Of a stretch of 64,000 bases of DNA, positions 8,108 to 15,208 are shown piece by piece. Made by a program: the position numbers and the translations under genes. How positions within the stretch are numbered: the first letter of the stretch is position 1; each line of letters begins with the position of its first letter. Source of the stretch: Microbulbifer agarilyticus. GTDB lineage: Bacteria > Pseudomonadota > Gammaproteobacteria > Pseudomonadales > Cellvibrionaceae. Location: the NCBI RefSeq assembly GCF_001999945.1, contig NZ_CP019650.1, positions 1,798,001-1,862,000 on the forward strand, read 5' to 3'. Below the pieces are notes generated by a model that saw only the letters and a program-made list of their open reading frames with translations, was not told where the DNA came from and ran no database searches.

Positions 8108-8941
8108 TTACGGGTTCAGGTTGAAGCCGCCGATGTAAATTTTTGCGTTTTCCGGAAGGCTATCTTTCAGCAAATTTTTAAATTCTTCGGCCATCGCTTC
8201 TTCATGCTCTTCTAGCTTGATAACTCGCGTGGTGAGCTGTGGTGTCTTATGGCCTGTAAGAACGGCAAGGCGGAGTGTGAAAGTGCGCTCACTTAGAGCC
8301 TTATATGGCTCGCAAGTGAACTGAAGGTAAGCGGGTAGCTGTTCTTCACTCTTTGCTTCGATCGATTCCATTGCGCTTTGGCTGGCTCCGAAGTTAGTTA
8401 CTTCGGAATCGCTTTTTGCAGTGGCTTCAATGGTGATGCGACGAATGGCGGCGATTGCCTGGTTGATATTGAGCAGTTCCCCTTTGTTATCGAGCGCCCT
8501 CAGGTTATCCCGCCAGTCTTCCATCCATTCGGCCAGCGCCTGTTGACTGTGGCGGTCGCCATCAATATTTCTCAGGCTCCGAAAAGGAGCGGTTTTCACT
8601 AGGGTCAGACTGGCTGTGTGATCACCATGGCCCGGCTCTGCATCGACTTCGTACAGGTTGAAGATGGCCTTTGCGGTCATGCTTTCCGGTTGTACAAACA
8701 CCTGCGTGAACAAGTCTTCCTGGTTGTCGCCGTAATAATTAGCGAAGTCTTCCAGTGCATTGGTTTTTAGGGCTGCGCGAAAGCGGTTGCGGAATTGCTG
8801 CAGGTGCTCGATATCAACCAGTTTGCATGTGTCTGGCAGGATGATTGCTGGGTTGCTTTCTGTATTTTTCAGCTGCTGATTGGCCTCGGTATGCGGCGCA
8901 GTATTCTGGATCTGCTTGATTGCACTTGCGTCCATAGACAT
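8108..8941 (-). CDS. DUF2303 (YfdQ-like) phage protein
   Basis: A 277-residue protein matching the DUF2303 family found in many prophages (E. coli YfdQ). The matching features are an N-terminal PAIILPD segment, HLQQFRNRFR, a GDHTASLTL motif and a long helical middle. The family's role is not established; members sit in early regions beside recombination or anti-host genes. The start is coupled by TAATG to the upstream small gene. Confidence 0.78.
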   Translation of the reverse strand: MSMDASAIKQIQNTAPHTEANQQLKNTESNPAIILPDTCKLVDIEHLQQFRNRFRAALKTNALEDFANYYGDNQEDLFTQVFVQPESMTAKAIFNLYEVDAEPGHGDHTASLTLVKTAPFRSLRNIDGDRHSQQALAEWMEDWRDNLRALDNKGELLNINQAIAAIRRITIEATAKSDSEVTNFGASQSAMESIEAKSEEQLPAYLQFTCEPYKALSERTFTLRLAVLTGHKTPQLTTRVIKLEEHEEAMAEEFKNLLKDSLPENAKIYIGGFNLNP

Positions 8942-9288
8942 TAGCTATTCTCCGTTTCGCGTGTATTTATTTCACCGGTCTTGGTGAACATTTGGTGTTG
9001 GTTTTCGGGGAAGAAGGTCATGCGGCCGCCTTTGCCAACGTGCATGGCGGTTTTAGTGACGTTCTTTTCGCTGCTCTCGCCATTACGGCGAGGAATGGTG
9101 TATTTCAACGTGTGTTGCACATTCACCTGGCTAGAGCCCAGCAGTTGAATATCAAAGTCGATCGTGACTTTTCCTTTTTTTTCGTTGTCGCAAACTCCTG
9201 CGGCAACGTCGCTGAGCGCGCGGGAAAGTTTTTCAGCAAAGACTCCCGCATCCAGATCGGTGATGAACTCTTCTACATTTGTGCCCAT
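8941..9288 (-). CDS. Hypothetical phage protein paired with DUF2303 gene
   Basis: A 115-residue soluble protein with a helical N-terminus and a beta-rich middle, ending with a KGGRMTFFPENQHQMF segment that I associate with short prophage proteins next to DUF2303. A strong ribosome site (GGAGGAAT) precedes the ATG. The pair probably acts together, but no function is known. Confidence 0.65.
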   Translation of the reverse strand: MGTNVEEFITDLDAGVFAEKLSRALSDVAAGVCDNEKKGKVTIDFDIQLLGSSQVNVQHTLKYTIPRRNGESSEKNVTKTAMHVGKGGRMTFFPENQHQMFTKTGEINTRETENS

Positions 9289-9319
9289 GGATTCCTCCGT
9301 TGGTTATAGGTTGGGGCGT

Positions 9320-9613
9320 TTAGCTTGCGCTGGCGGTCTCGGCCGCTTCGCGCTCGAGAAGGTCAGAAATCCACACAAGGCCTTTTGCGGTCACCTTGGC
9401 GGTGGTGTGATTGATGCGCACCGGGCCGCGGTAGAACTGCGAGAGGTGCGGGTGCAGTAGTCTCTGTTCAACGGCGGTTTTGGTGGGCGCGCACTCCATG
9501 CCTTTCCGGTCCTGCAAGTACCCGTGATCGCGCAGTTTCTTGATTAGTGTGTTGCGGCCGATACCGAGTTGGCGCGCTGCCTGGGTGAGGGTGAGAAGCT
9601 TTTCTCTGCTCAT
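9320..9613 (-). CDS. KilAC-domain DNA-binding protein (phage antirepressor type)
   Basis: The 97-residue product is essentially a stand-alone KilAC domain. It has a helix-turn-helix (LTLTQAARQLGIGRNTLIKKLRDHGYL, residues 7-33) followed by the characteristic T-x-KG-x-x-W segment (AKVTAKGLVWISDLL). In phages this domain forms the C-terminal half of antirepressors; here the N-terminal effector domain is absent. It may modulate early transcription. ATGA coupling to the upstream coiled-coil gene. Confidence 0.75.
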   Translation of the reverse strand: MSREKLLTLTQAARQLGIGRNTLIKKLRDHGYLQDRKGMECAPTKTAVEQRLLHPHLSQFYRGPVRINHTTAKVTAKGLVWISDLLEREAAETASAS

Positions 9614-9765
9614 TGGGCTGTGTCCTTTCGTCGTTCGGTTTTGCCGTACAACTGCTCGGTGAGCTCGGCGATTTGTTCCCGTTGTATTTGCAGCTCAATC
9701 TGCTGGGCGTCGACCCGGTTCTTCAGGTTCTGGACGATTTCCAGCAGTTGGCTGAATTCATTCAT
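9610..9765 (-). CDS. 51-residue coiled-coil peptide
   Basis: Begins MNEFSQLLEIVQNLK. Residues 3-42 form one uninterrupted heptad-patterned helix, followed by a basic tail. Its start and stop overlap neighbouring genes by four bases each (ATGA). It could act as a dimerisation partner of one of the adjacent DNA-binding proteins, which is inference from position only. Confidence 0.65.
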   Translation of the reverse strand: MNEFSQLLEIVQNLKNRVDAQQIELQIQREQIAELTEQLYGKTERRKDTAQ

Positions 9766-9932
9766 GGTTTGTCTGCCATGCTTTTCTGCAGTTTGCGTTC
9801 ACGCCCGATTGCCCGATCCCAGTACTCGCAGCGGGTGCACAACCAGCCGCGCAATAGCAGGCGGCCGTTGTATACCGGTGTGGCGCTATTGCCGCACTTG
9901 GTGCAGGGGATATGTTGCTTCGGGTTGCTCAC
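9762..9932 (-). CDS. 56-residue zinc-knuckle protein
   Basis: Starts at GTG 9932 (GGAGGG ten bases upstream). The product has CTKC (residues 10-13) and CTRC (32-35) knuckles about 20 residues apart, followed by a basic helix (RAIGRERKLQK). It is likely a single zinc ribbon, perhaps nucleic-acid-binding. Overlaps: GTGA with the upstream gene and ATGA with the downstream gene. Confidence 0.68.
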   Translation of the reverse strand: MSNPKQHIPCTKCGNSATPVYNGRLLLRGWLCTRCEYWDRAIGRERKLQKSMADKP

Positions 9933-10117
9933 GCGGCGTCCCCTCCGAAGGGTGGCCAGTCGTTGCTGGCGGTCGGGCTCAGGGTGCTTTTGTTTTTAGG
10001 CTCTACCAGGCGCAAGCGACGGCCGTTGCTCTCGGCCACAACGATGCGGCCGGTATGGCGCTGTAACTGCTGAATGGCTTCGGCACTGGTGACGGTTGGG
10101 TGCAGGTACACGGTCAT
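9929..10117 (-). CDS. Hypothetical 62-residue phage protein
   Basis: Begins MTVYLHPTVTSAEAI. It looks like a small alpha/beta fold: a helix after the first strand, then HTGRIVVAESNGRRLRLVEP as a strand pair, and a disordered tail. A longer reading frame runs upstream, but GGGAGGA before ATG 10117 and the overlap with the previous stop choose this start. Function unknown. Confidence 0.65.
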   Translation of the reverse strand: MTVYLHPTVTSAEAIQQLQRHTGRIVVAESNGRRLRLVEPKNKSTLSPTASNDWPPFGGDAA

Positions 10118-10461
10118 GCCAGATCCTCCCGGTTGTTGCGGATGCGAATGGTGCGAATGGTGGGGCGGCGCTGGAAGCGGGTGCGCATCTGTTCGCCGGC
10201 ATTTGGTCCCATGCCGGCGAAGATGGTGGCTACCAGCGCGAGGTGAATCAGTCCGTGCTGCACGGCCTTGGCAACGGCATCGACGGAGCTGCGGGCGTGG
10301 AGCTTGAAGAAGCATTCGCCCAGCAGGTTGGCGACGTTGGCTGGTGAGCACCCCATGGCTGCTGCCGTTTCCGCCTGGGTGAGACCTTGGGCGCGATGGG
10401 TGAGCGCTTCTGCCTGGCGTGGTGCCAGGGGGCGAAAATTCGGTGTGGTATTGGAGTGCAT
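10114..10461 (-). CDS. LuxR-type HTH regulator with C-terminal hydrophobic segment
   Basis: First gene of the minus-strand early operon. Residues 10-70 form a GerE/LuxR-type helix-turn-helix (LAPRQAEALTHRAQGLTQAETAAAMGC, then a recognition helix SPANVANLLGECFFKL). It is followed by a hydrophobic stretch (GLIHLALVATIFAGM, about 70-84) and an Arg-rich tail. There is no receiver or autoinducer domain. The start is 30 bases downstream of the PL-like promoter and its two operators, so it should be shut off by the CI-like repressor in the lysogen. Confidence 0.72.
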   Translation of the reverse strand: MHSNTTPNFRPLAPRQAEALTHRAQGLTQAETAAAMGCSPANVANLLGECFFKLHARSSVDAVAKAVQHGLIHLALVATIFAGMGPNAGEQMRTRFQRRPTIRTIRIRNNREDLA

Positions 10462-10490
10462 TTCTCTATCCCAGCGGTTGTTATGAGCTG

Positions 10491-10520
10491 ATAATAGGAA
10501 ATTACTATTTTCACAGTCAA
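10491..10520 (-). promoter_or_regulatory. PL-like early promoter with two operators
   Basis: On the minus strand: -35 TTGACT (10520-10515), an 18-base spacer, -10 TATTAT (10496-10491). Two operators of form AATAG-N7-CTATT lie at 10493-10509 (over the -10) and 10519-10535 (over the -35), so a bound repressor would block polymerase. This promoter would drive 10461 down to 5893. Confidence 0.75.
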
Positions 10521-10535
10521 TAGTAAAACACTATT
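10493..10535. repeat. Left operator pair (AATAG-N7-CTATT x2)
   Basis: Two perfect 5-bp inverted repeats with 7-base spacers at 10493-10509 and 10519-10535, centres 26 bp apart. The same motif recurs on the other side of the repressor gene at 11093-11155. Confidence 0.78.
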
Positions 10536-10683
10536 TTTTGCGTTGCTGGCCGGTGTGCAAGCGTGTGAGGATGGTTTGCGCGCCAGTTGCGGGCGTGCGA
10601 AGTGCGGTGCTGCAGGTGTTGGGCGCTGCGGCGATCGGCGAAAAGTGGAGTAGGGGAGCGGTGTGCGGTGGTTACCGCGAAAG

Positions 10684-10705
10684 AAAAAAGCCCGCTGTTG
10701 CGGGC
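10684..10705 (-). terminator. Terminator of the repressor gene
   Basis: GCCCGC-TGTT-GCGGGC hairpin with a run of six T on the minus strand (A run at 10684-10689). It begins two bases beyond the repressor stop codon, separating it from the early operon. The roughly 150 bases between here and the left operators hold no recognisable gene. Confidence 0.85.
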
Positions 10706-10706
10706 C

Positions 10707-11078
10707 TTATTTTGTGGTCATCATTCTGATTTGCTGCTCTAGCAGCTGGGCGTATTCTGCGGTGAGTACACCATCTCGGGCGGTCTCTTCTATGAGTGCC
10801 AGGAGCGAAACCACCTCTTGGGGCAGTGGTGCCGCGGCTTTGCTGGCTGCGGCCTCATGGATAGACTCGGCTTGCTGTGGGTAGTCCATCCAGCCTCTGG
10901 GGAGCTGAAAGCGTTCCTCTACCTTGCGCGCGGTGCGGGAACCCATATCGGTGTGACCGCCACACAGTTGGTTGAGGTAGTTCGTGTCCGGATACCCCAA
11001 TCTTTCGGCGATCTCCGCCCTGCCGTGCTCATCGGCCAGCAGATTCAGGTTTTTCTTCCGTACGTCTTTAATTTCCAT
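10707..11078 (-). CDS. CI-like prophage repressor (short HTH type)
   Basis: The 123-residue product has an N-terminal helix-turn-helix (AEIAERLGYPDTNYLNQLCGG, roughly residues 20-40, followed by GSRTARKVEERF) and a helical C-terminal tail. It lacks an S24 self-cleavage domain, so induction would not follow the classical LexA-like route. The frame extends two codons upstream to a TTG, but ATG 11078 is better. It is divergent from the Cro-like gene across three operators and is followed by a strong terminator, the layout of a lysogeny repressor. Confidence 0.8.
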   Translation of the reverse strand: MEIKDVRKKNLNLLADEHGRAEIAERLGYPDTNYLNQLCGGHTDMGSRTARKVEERFQLPRGWMDYPQQAESIHEAAASKAAAPLPQEVVSLLALIEETARDGVLTAEYAQLLEQQIRMMTTK

Positions 11079-11092
11079 AAGCAAATTATGCC

Positions 11093-11155
11093 ATTAGGGA
11101 AAAGCTATCCGTTATTAGGGTTTCCCTATTGTTTTAATAATAGGGTTTTACTATT
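11093..11155. repeat. Right operator array (three sites)
   Basis: Sites 11093-11109 (ATTAG-N7-CTATC), 11114-11130 (ATTAG-N7-CTATT) and 11139-11155 (AATAG-N7-CTATT) share the 17-bp pattern of the left operators. Centres are 21 and 25 bp apart. The site over the PR -10 is the perfect one and the one nearest the repressor gene is the most degenerate, a gradient expected for differential affinity. Confidence 0.78.
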
Positions 11156-11157
11156 AT
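11129..11157 (+). promoter_or_regulatory. PR-like promoter for the Cro-like gene and replication genes
   Basis: -35 TTGTTT (11129-11134), a 17-base spacer, -10 TATTAT (11152-11157), with the -10 inside the third right operator and the -35 touching the second. The ribosome site AGGAGG and ATG of the Cro-like gene follow within 25 bases. Confidence 0.75.
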
Positions 11158-11177
11158 CGGGCTTAGGAGGAATCGAT

Positions 11178-11408
11178 ATGACACCCAGACAGTTTTATTA
11201 CTCGCGCTCAAAGGAAGAGGTTGAGGCACTGGCCAAGGCCGCAGGTACCACTTTAGGCAACTTCAAACAGATTGCGGTGGCGCATGGCCCGGTTGGTCGC
11301 AAATTGGCTGAGCGTCTTGCGCGAGCATCACAAGGACAGATCTCGGAACTCGAGGCTCTGTATCCGGAGCGCTACGAAGAGCAGCCAGAGCAGAAACAGG
11401 CAAGCTGA
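11178..11408 (+). CDS. Cro-like/YdaS-type small regulator
   Basis: A 76-residue protein beginning MTPRQFYYSRSKEEVEALAKAAGTTLGNFKQIA. A helix-turn-helix is likely at residues 13-50 (EEVEALAKAAGTTLGNFKQIA...GRKLAERLARAS), the pattern of the CII/YdaS-type antirepressor family. The start is fixed by AGGAGG at 11165-11170; a longer in-frame extension overlaps the repressor and is not used. It is the first gene from PR. About 200 bases downstream (11409-11606) contain no clear gene. Confidence 0.75.
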   Translation: MTPRQFYYSRSKEEVEALAKAAGTTLGNFKQIAVAHGPVGRKLAERLARASQGQISELEALYPERYEEQPEQKQAS

Positions 11409-11606
11409 CTGGCCGCGGGTTGGTTGGTGACGGTAAGACAAAGATAAGCATTTTCAATCCCTGAAAACTGATCCGTATGTGGCCATTGTGCCGCGGTCAA
11501 TCGGGGAGGGTAATAAATACGATCATATGGGATTTTATACAGTGGCCGGGGGTTCTAGGTGCCACTTCCCGCGCGCTGCGCAACCTTTCTCAAGGGGGAT
11601 TTCTGA

Positions 11607-12638
11607 ATGTACGAACAATGTACGCTGGACGATGTTTGCCGGGCGTTGAGTTTTCTTGACCCTGAATGCGACCGGGATACCTGGGCGCGTGTGGCGATGG
11701 CGATTAAGTCTGAGTTTGGCGATTCCGGCTTTGATGCTTGGGATGATTGGAGTAAGGGGCACGGCAGGTACCGCGCGGCGGATGCTCTGGCAACCTGGAA
11801 GAGTGTACGCGGTGCTGGCGGTGTTGGCATCGGCACGCTGTTTGCGCTGGCGAAGGAGCGCGGCTTTACTTTTGAGCGGCGTGAACTCACTGCAGAAGAG
11901 AAGCGCGCGTGGGCTAAAGAAAAGGCGGAGCGTGAGCGCCAGCGCAAGATCGATGCGGAGCGCGAAGAGGCCGAGCGGCTGCAGGAGCAGCGGCAGGTTG
12001 CGGAGCTTGCGCATTTGATTCTTGGTGATCTGAAGGCGGTAGGCCGCAGTGAGTATTTGGGGCAGAAGAAGATTCAATCTCACGGTGTGAAGTTTTTCCA
12101 GTCGCCGGTGTTGATTGTCCACCGCGATAGTGGCCCCGAGCGTATTACCGACCAAGCGCAGATCAGCGCATTTTTTAATATTCCGAAAGATCAGCAGCCG
12201 AAGTTTCACTATTTCAAAAAGGGATTCTTCGCGCTGCCGCTGGTGGATATCGATGGCAACTTGTGGAATCTGCAGGTGATTACGCCCAAGGGCCGCAAAT
12301 TGTTTTTGCGCGGTGGCCGCAAAAGCGGTTTGTTTGCCTGGCTGGGTAAGTTGGATCCGCGCATGCCATTGGTGTTGGTGGAGGGTTTTGCCACCGGGGC
12401 AAGTGTGCGCGAGGCCACCGGTTGCCCGGTGGTGGTGTGTTTCGATTGCGGTAACTTGATGCCGGTGGCGGTGCAGTTGCGTGAACGTTTCCCCGAGCAG
12501 AACATGGTATTCGCGGCGGATGATGATGCGGGTACCAAGGATAACCCGGGAGTAACCAAGGCGGATGCGGCGGCACGTGCTGTTGGTGGTGCTCTGTGGA
12601 TTCCATCTGCTGCTGATGCGCTGGAGGACGCGGCGTGA
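11607..12638 (+). CDS. Phage primase with PriCT-2 and Toprim domains
   Basis: A 343-residue replication protein. The N-terminus (residues 5-85) resembles PriCT-2 (LSFLDPECDRDTWARVAMAIKSE...GFDAWDDWS). A charged coiled coil follows at about 93-135. The C-terminus is a Toprim catalytic core with VLVEG (E259), CFDCGNL (D280) and AADDDAG (D305-D307) supplying the metal-binding acidic residues. It probably primes phage replication together with the helicase encoded next, whose GTG start overlaps this stop (GTGA). Confidence 0.85.
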   Translation: MYEQCTLDDVCRALSFLDPECDRDTWARVAMAIKSEFGDSGFDAWDDWSKGHGRYRAADALATWKSVRGAGGVGIGTLFALAKERGFTFERRELTAEEKRAWAKEKAERERQRKIDAEREEAERLQEQRQVAELAHLILGDLKAVGRSEYLGQKKIQSHGVKFFQSPVLIVHRDSGPERITDQAQISAFFNIPKDQQPKFHYFKKGFFALPLVDIDGNLWNLQVITPKGRKLFLRGGRKSGLFAWLGKLDPRMPLVLVEGFATGASVREATGCPVVVCFDCGNLMPVAVQLRERFPEQNMVFAADDDAGTKDNPGVTKADAAARAVGGALWIPSAADALEDAA

Positions 12639-14371
12639 TTAAAAAAGATAACGATGATCAGGGATTGGATTTTAACGATGTGCACTGCCGTCACGGCCTC
12701 GGTGAGGTTGAGCGGCAGTGGGCGAAGTTTATGTCGAATGTGGTGTTCTTCCCGCGCCCATCTAGTGCGGGGGCCGCGCCGGTTGCGGATGCGCCGCCGC
12801 TGGATGATATCCCGCCGGAGTATGCCGATGTGCCTGCGGGGGATTCTCCCGCACCCTCTTTGACAGCTGAGGCGCGCGAAATTTCGCTCGAGGACGCTTT
12901 AAAGCGATTTTCGCTGATTTCTGGTACTACCAAAGTTTGGGACGAGCATGCGCATGCTGAATTGAAGTTTCCTGCGTTCAAGGCGGAAGTGGGTGCGCAG
13001 GTGGCGAAGCAGTTTATGGATGCGCCGGTTAAGCGGAAGCTGACGGAGCTGGACGCGAAGCGCCTGCAGTCGGCGCGTCAAGCCGCCCAAAAGGGGGCAG
13101 GGGGAGTGGGCGAGATGCTGGACCGCTTTGTGTATCTGGATGTGTCTGATACTGCGTGGGATGGTAAACGCCGGCAGGTGGTGCGTCTTGCAGATATACG
13201 GCATTCCTATCCGAAGGTGTATGACGATTGGTACAAGCATCCGGATCGTCGCCAGGTAGACAAAGAAAATCTGGTGTTTGACCCGACGCGCCGTGTGGAC
13301 CCCGATAGTCATATCAATATGTTTCGCGGGTTACCGCTGAAGCCTGAGCGCAACGATGATGCCTGCGTCTATATCCGTAACCTGCTGTACACCCTGTGTA
13401 ACGAAGACTCAGAGGTGTGGACTTGGATTGTGCGCTGGCTGGCGTATCCGCTGCAGCACGTTGGCGCAAAGATGGCGACGGCGGTCCTGATGCACTCGAG
13501 CGTGCATGGTTCGGGTAAGTCGCTGTTTTTCGATGGCGTGATGCGCAAGATCTACGGCGAGTACAGTCGCACGCTCGGTCAGCTGCAGATGGAAAGCCAG
13601 TACACCGATTGGATTTCCAATTTGCTGTATGGACTGTTCGAAGAAATCTTTTCGCGCTCGAGCAAGTATTCACACCAGGGATCACTCAAGCAGCTGGTTA
13701 CCGGCGAGACGGTACGCGTGGAAAAGAAATTTGTGAGCGGTTGGGAAGAAGCCAACCATATGAATTGCGTGTTCCTTTCCAATGAGATTCAGCCATTTCC
13801 GGTTGAGGGTTACGACCGCCGCTTTCTGGTGGTATGGCCAGAGAAGGCATTGCCGGTAGAACTGCAGAACGGTGTGGCGAAGGAATTGGCCGGTGATGGC
13901 CCGCAGGCGTTTTATGCGTGGTTGCTGGCGCAAGACCTGGGTGACTTTGGCCCGCATACGAAACCGCCACTGACGGCAGCGAAAGAGCGCCTGATTGAGT
14001 TTGGGCGCCCCAGCTGGGAAGTATTCAATCGCGCATGGGAAGAGGGTGAGACAGATGCGCCGTGGCATTCGTGCCTGGTGGGAGATCTGTACGAAGTCTA
14101 TGTGAAGTGGTGTGCGCGCTGGCGCATGCACCATATGAGCTTCCCGAAATTCTCTGAGGCGATGGGCACGGTGTATAAGAAGAAGTCGCGCGTGCCCTAC
14201 GACCGGCCTGCTGGCTTTGGTGAGTGCGCGAAGAAAGATGTGCAGGGTACGTTTCTGATGTTGCATGAGAAGCCCGCAGGCAAGCAACAGAGGGAATGGC
14301 TGACGGAGTGTGTTGCGGAATTCCGCAAAAAGGTGTCTCCTGTTGATCTGGAGCCTCCTTATGAGTCGTAG
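12635..14371 (+). CDS. DUF5906-type phage replicative helicase (SF3/D5-like)
   Basis: A 578-residue protein starting at GTG 12635. After a Pro-rich linker (41-75), the second half carries a P-loop (HGSGKS, residues 291-296), an acidic Walker B-like FEEIF near 340 and a sensor segment CVFLSNE followed by a DRRF arginine finger. This pattern belongs to primase-associated SF3 helicases (DUF5906). With the Toprim primase it would form a two-gene primase-helicase that opens the adjacent repeat-rich origin candidate. Confidence 0.85.
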   Translation: MIKKDNDDQGLDFNDVHCRHGLGEVERQWAKFMSNVVFFPRPSSAGAAPVADAPPLDDIPPEYADVPAGDSPAPSLTAEAREISLEDALKRFSLISGTTKVWDEHAHAELKFPAFKAEVGAQVAKQFMDAPVKRKLTELDAKRLQSARQAAQKGAGGVGEMLDRFVYLDVSDTAWDGKRRQVVRLADIRHSYPKVYDDWYKHPDRRQVDKENLVFDPTRRVDPDSHINMFRGLPLKPERNDDACVYIRNLLYTLCNEDSEVWTWIVRWLAYPLQHVGAKMATAVLMHSSVHGSGKSLFFDGVMRKIYGEYSRTLGQLQMESQYTDWISNLLYGLFEEIFSRSSKYSHQGSLKQLVTGETVRVEKKFVSGWEEANHMNCVFLSNEIQPFPVEGYDRRFLVVWPEKALPVELQNGVAKELAGDGPQAFYAWLLAQDLGDFGPHTKPPLTAAKERLIEFGRPSWEVFNRAWEEGETDAPWHSCLVGDLYEVYVKWCARWRMHHMSFPKFSEAMGTVYKKKSRVPYDRPAGFGECAKKDVQGTFLMLHEKPAGKQQREWLTECVAEFRKKVSPVDLEPPYES

Positions 14372-14661
14372 CAGTCGTAGGGCAGTCGTAGGGTTTGCGA
14401 GTGGGGGGTACGACTCTGCAGGCCGCATGTTTACTAGGGTTTTTGAAATAGTCGTAGGGTCGTATGGGTTTTCGCGCGCGCGCGGGCGCGTATGTATGCG
14501 AAGCGTTTTCCGGGTTGGATTTTTTAAAAAAATTTTCCGCGCGGGAATTCTAAAAAAGGGGTACGACCCTACGAGTATTTGAGCGAAGCGAGTAATGACG
14601 GGGGTTATAGAGTCGTACCCCTTGGTTCAAAACCCTACGACAGGGCTACGACAGGTACGAG
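14365..14661. repeat. GTCGTA iteron cluster, candidate phage replication origin
   Basis: Within about 300 bases the hexamer GTCGTA or its complement TACGAC occurs ten times (starts 14365, 14374, 14385, 14409, 14459, 14451, 14562, 14612, 14636, 14647), often extended to GTCGTAGGG, plus two TACGAG variants. Forward copies dominate on the left and reverse copies on the right. Between them lie an alternating GC tract (near 14473) and an AT-rich stretch (14518-14536) that could unwind. It follows the primase and helicase genes directly. No convincing gene lies in 14372-14692. Confidence 0.65.
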
Positions 14662-14692
14662 ACATGGAAATTCAGGCTAGGAGGGTAGTGGG

Positions 14693-15037
14693 ATGATTGA
14701 GCGGGTACATATTCGCTTTCAGGAATGGGCCAATGCCGTGGAAGGAGTTGGCCGTGGATCCGTTATGGGCAGCTTGGGGTTGATCGCTGGCAGTGGTACT
14801 GCGGAAGGCACAGTGCCGATTAATTCCGATGTGCGCGAGGTGGAGCAATTTGTTCTGGAGCTGCCTGAGGATCTGCGCAGCTCTGTAATGCTGTATTACT
14901 TGCCGCCATACCTGACGCATGACCAGGCTGCAAAAAAGCTCGGTGTGTCGATGAGAACGCTGTACCGGCGTATCGATGGTGTGCATGTTTTATTTAATGC
15001 GAAAATTTTGCGCGGCGTTCTACCAAAAGTTTCATAA
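14693..15037 (+). CDS. Antitermination/late-gene activator-like protein (sigma region 4-type HTH)
   Basis: A 114-residue protein with an AGGAGG ribosome site. The C-terminal half is a helix-turn-helix of sigma70-region-4 style (SSVMLYYLPPYLTHDQAAKKLGVSMRTLYRRIDGVH, about residues 64-99). Small phage proteins with this fold and position (after replication, before lysis) include Q-like antiterminators and ArpU/RinA-type activators. The promoter and tandem terminators immediately downstream support a late-gene control role, which remains inference. Confidence 0.65.
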   Translation: MIERVHIRFQEWANAVEGVGRGSVMGSLGLIAGSGTAEGTVPINSDVREVEQFVLELPEDLRSSVMLYYLPPYLTHDQAAKKLGVSMRTLYRRIDGVHVLFNAKILRGVLPKVS

Positions 15038-15043
15038 AGAGTG

Positions 15044-15073
15044 TTGACGCCGTGGCAGAGCAGTGATTGAATA
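15044..15073 (+). promoter_or_regulatory. Candidate late promoter
   Basis: TTGACG (15044-15049), then TTGAAT or TGAATA as a weak -10 at 15067-15073 with spacing 17-18. It lies just past the antiterminator-like gene and upstream of two terminators, the arrangement of lambda pR'. Confidence 0.4.
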
Positions 15074-15103
15074 CAGGCAAGCTAGCATTGCTGGCTTCAA
15101 AGA

Positions 15104-15129
15104 AACCCGGCTCCCCCGCCGGGTTTTTT
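15104..15129 (+). terminator. Terminator upstream of the lysis cassette
   Basis: AACCCGGC/GCCGGGTT hairpin with 6-base loop and a following T run. It would stop early transcripts before the late genes unless antitermination occurs. Confidence 0.85.
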
Positions 15130-15162
15130 CGTTGTGTTATCCCTATCCTGATCGTACCTTCG

Positions 15163-15191
15163 ACGGCGCCCCTGTGGCGCCGTTGCTTTTT
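15163..15191 (+). terminator. Second tandem terminator upstream of holin
   Basis: ACGGCGCC/GGCGCCGT hairpin with a 5-base loop followed by TGCTTTTT. It lies 34 bases after the first terminator and 18 bases before the holin gene. Confidence 0.6.
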
Positions 15192-15208
15192 CTGACGAGG
15201 AAAAATCA

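Noticed and set aside
10818..11408. A 196-codon frame covering the repressor gene and the Cro-like gene
   Set aside because: The first 120 codons are antisense to the repressor and the operators. The real start is ATG 11178 behind AGGAGG.
14310..14582. A 90-codon frame across the origin region
   Set aside because: It starts inside the helicase gene in another frame and its composition (Arg, Gly and Phe runs) reflects the GTCGTA repeats and GC tract.
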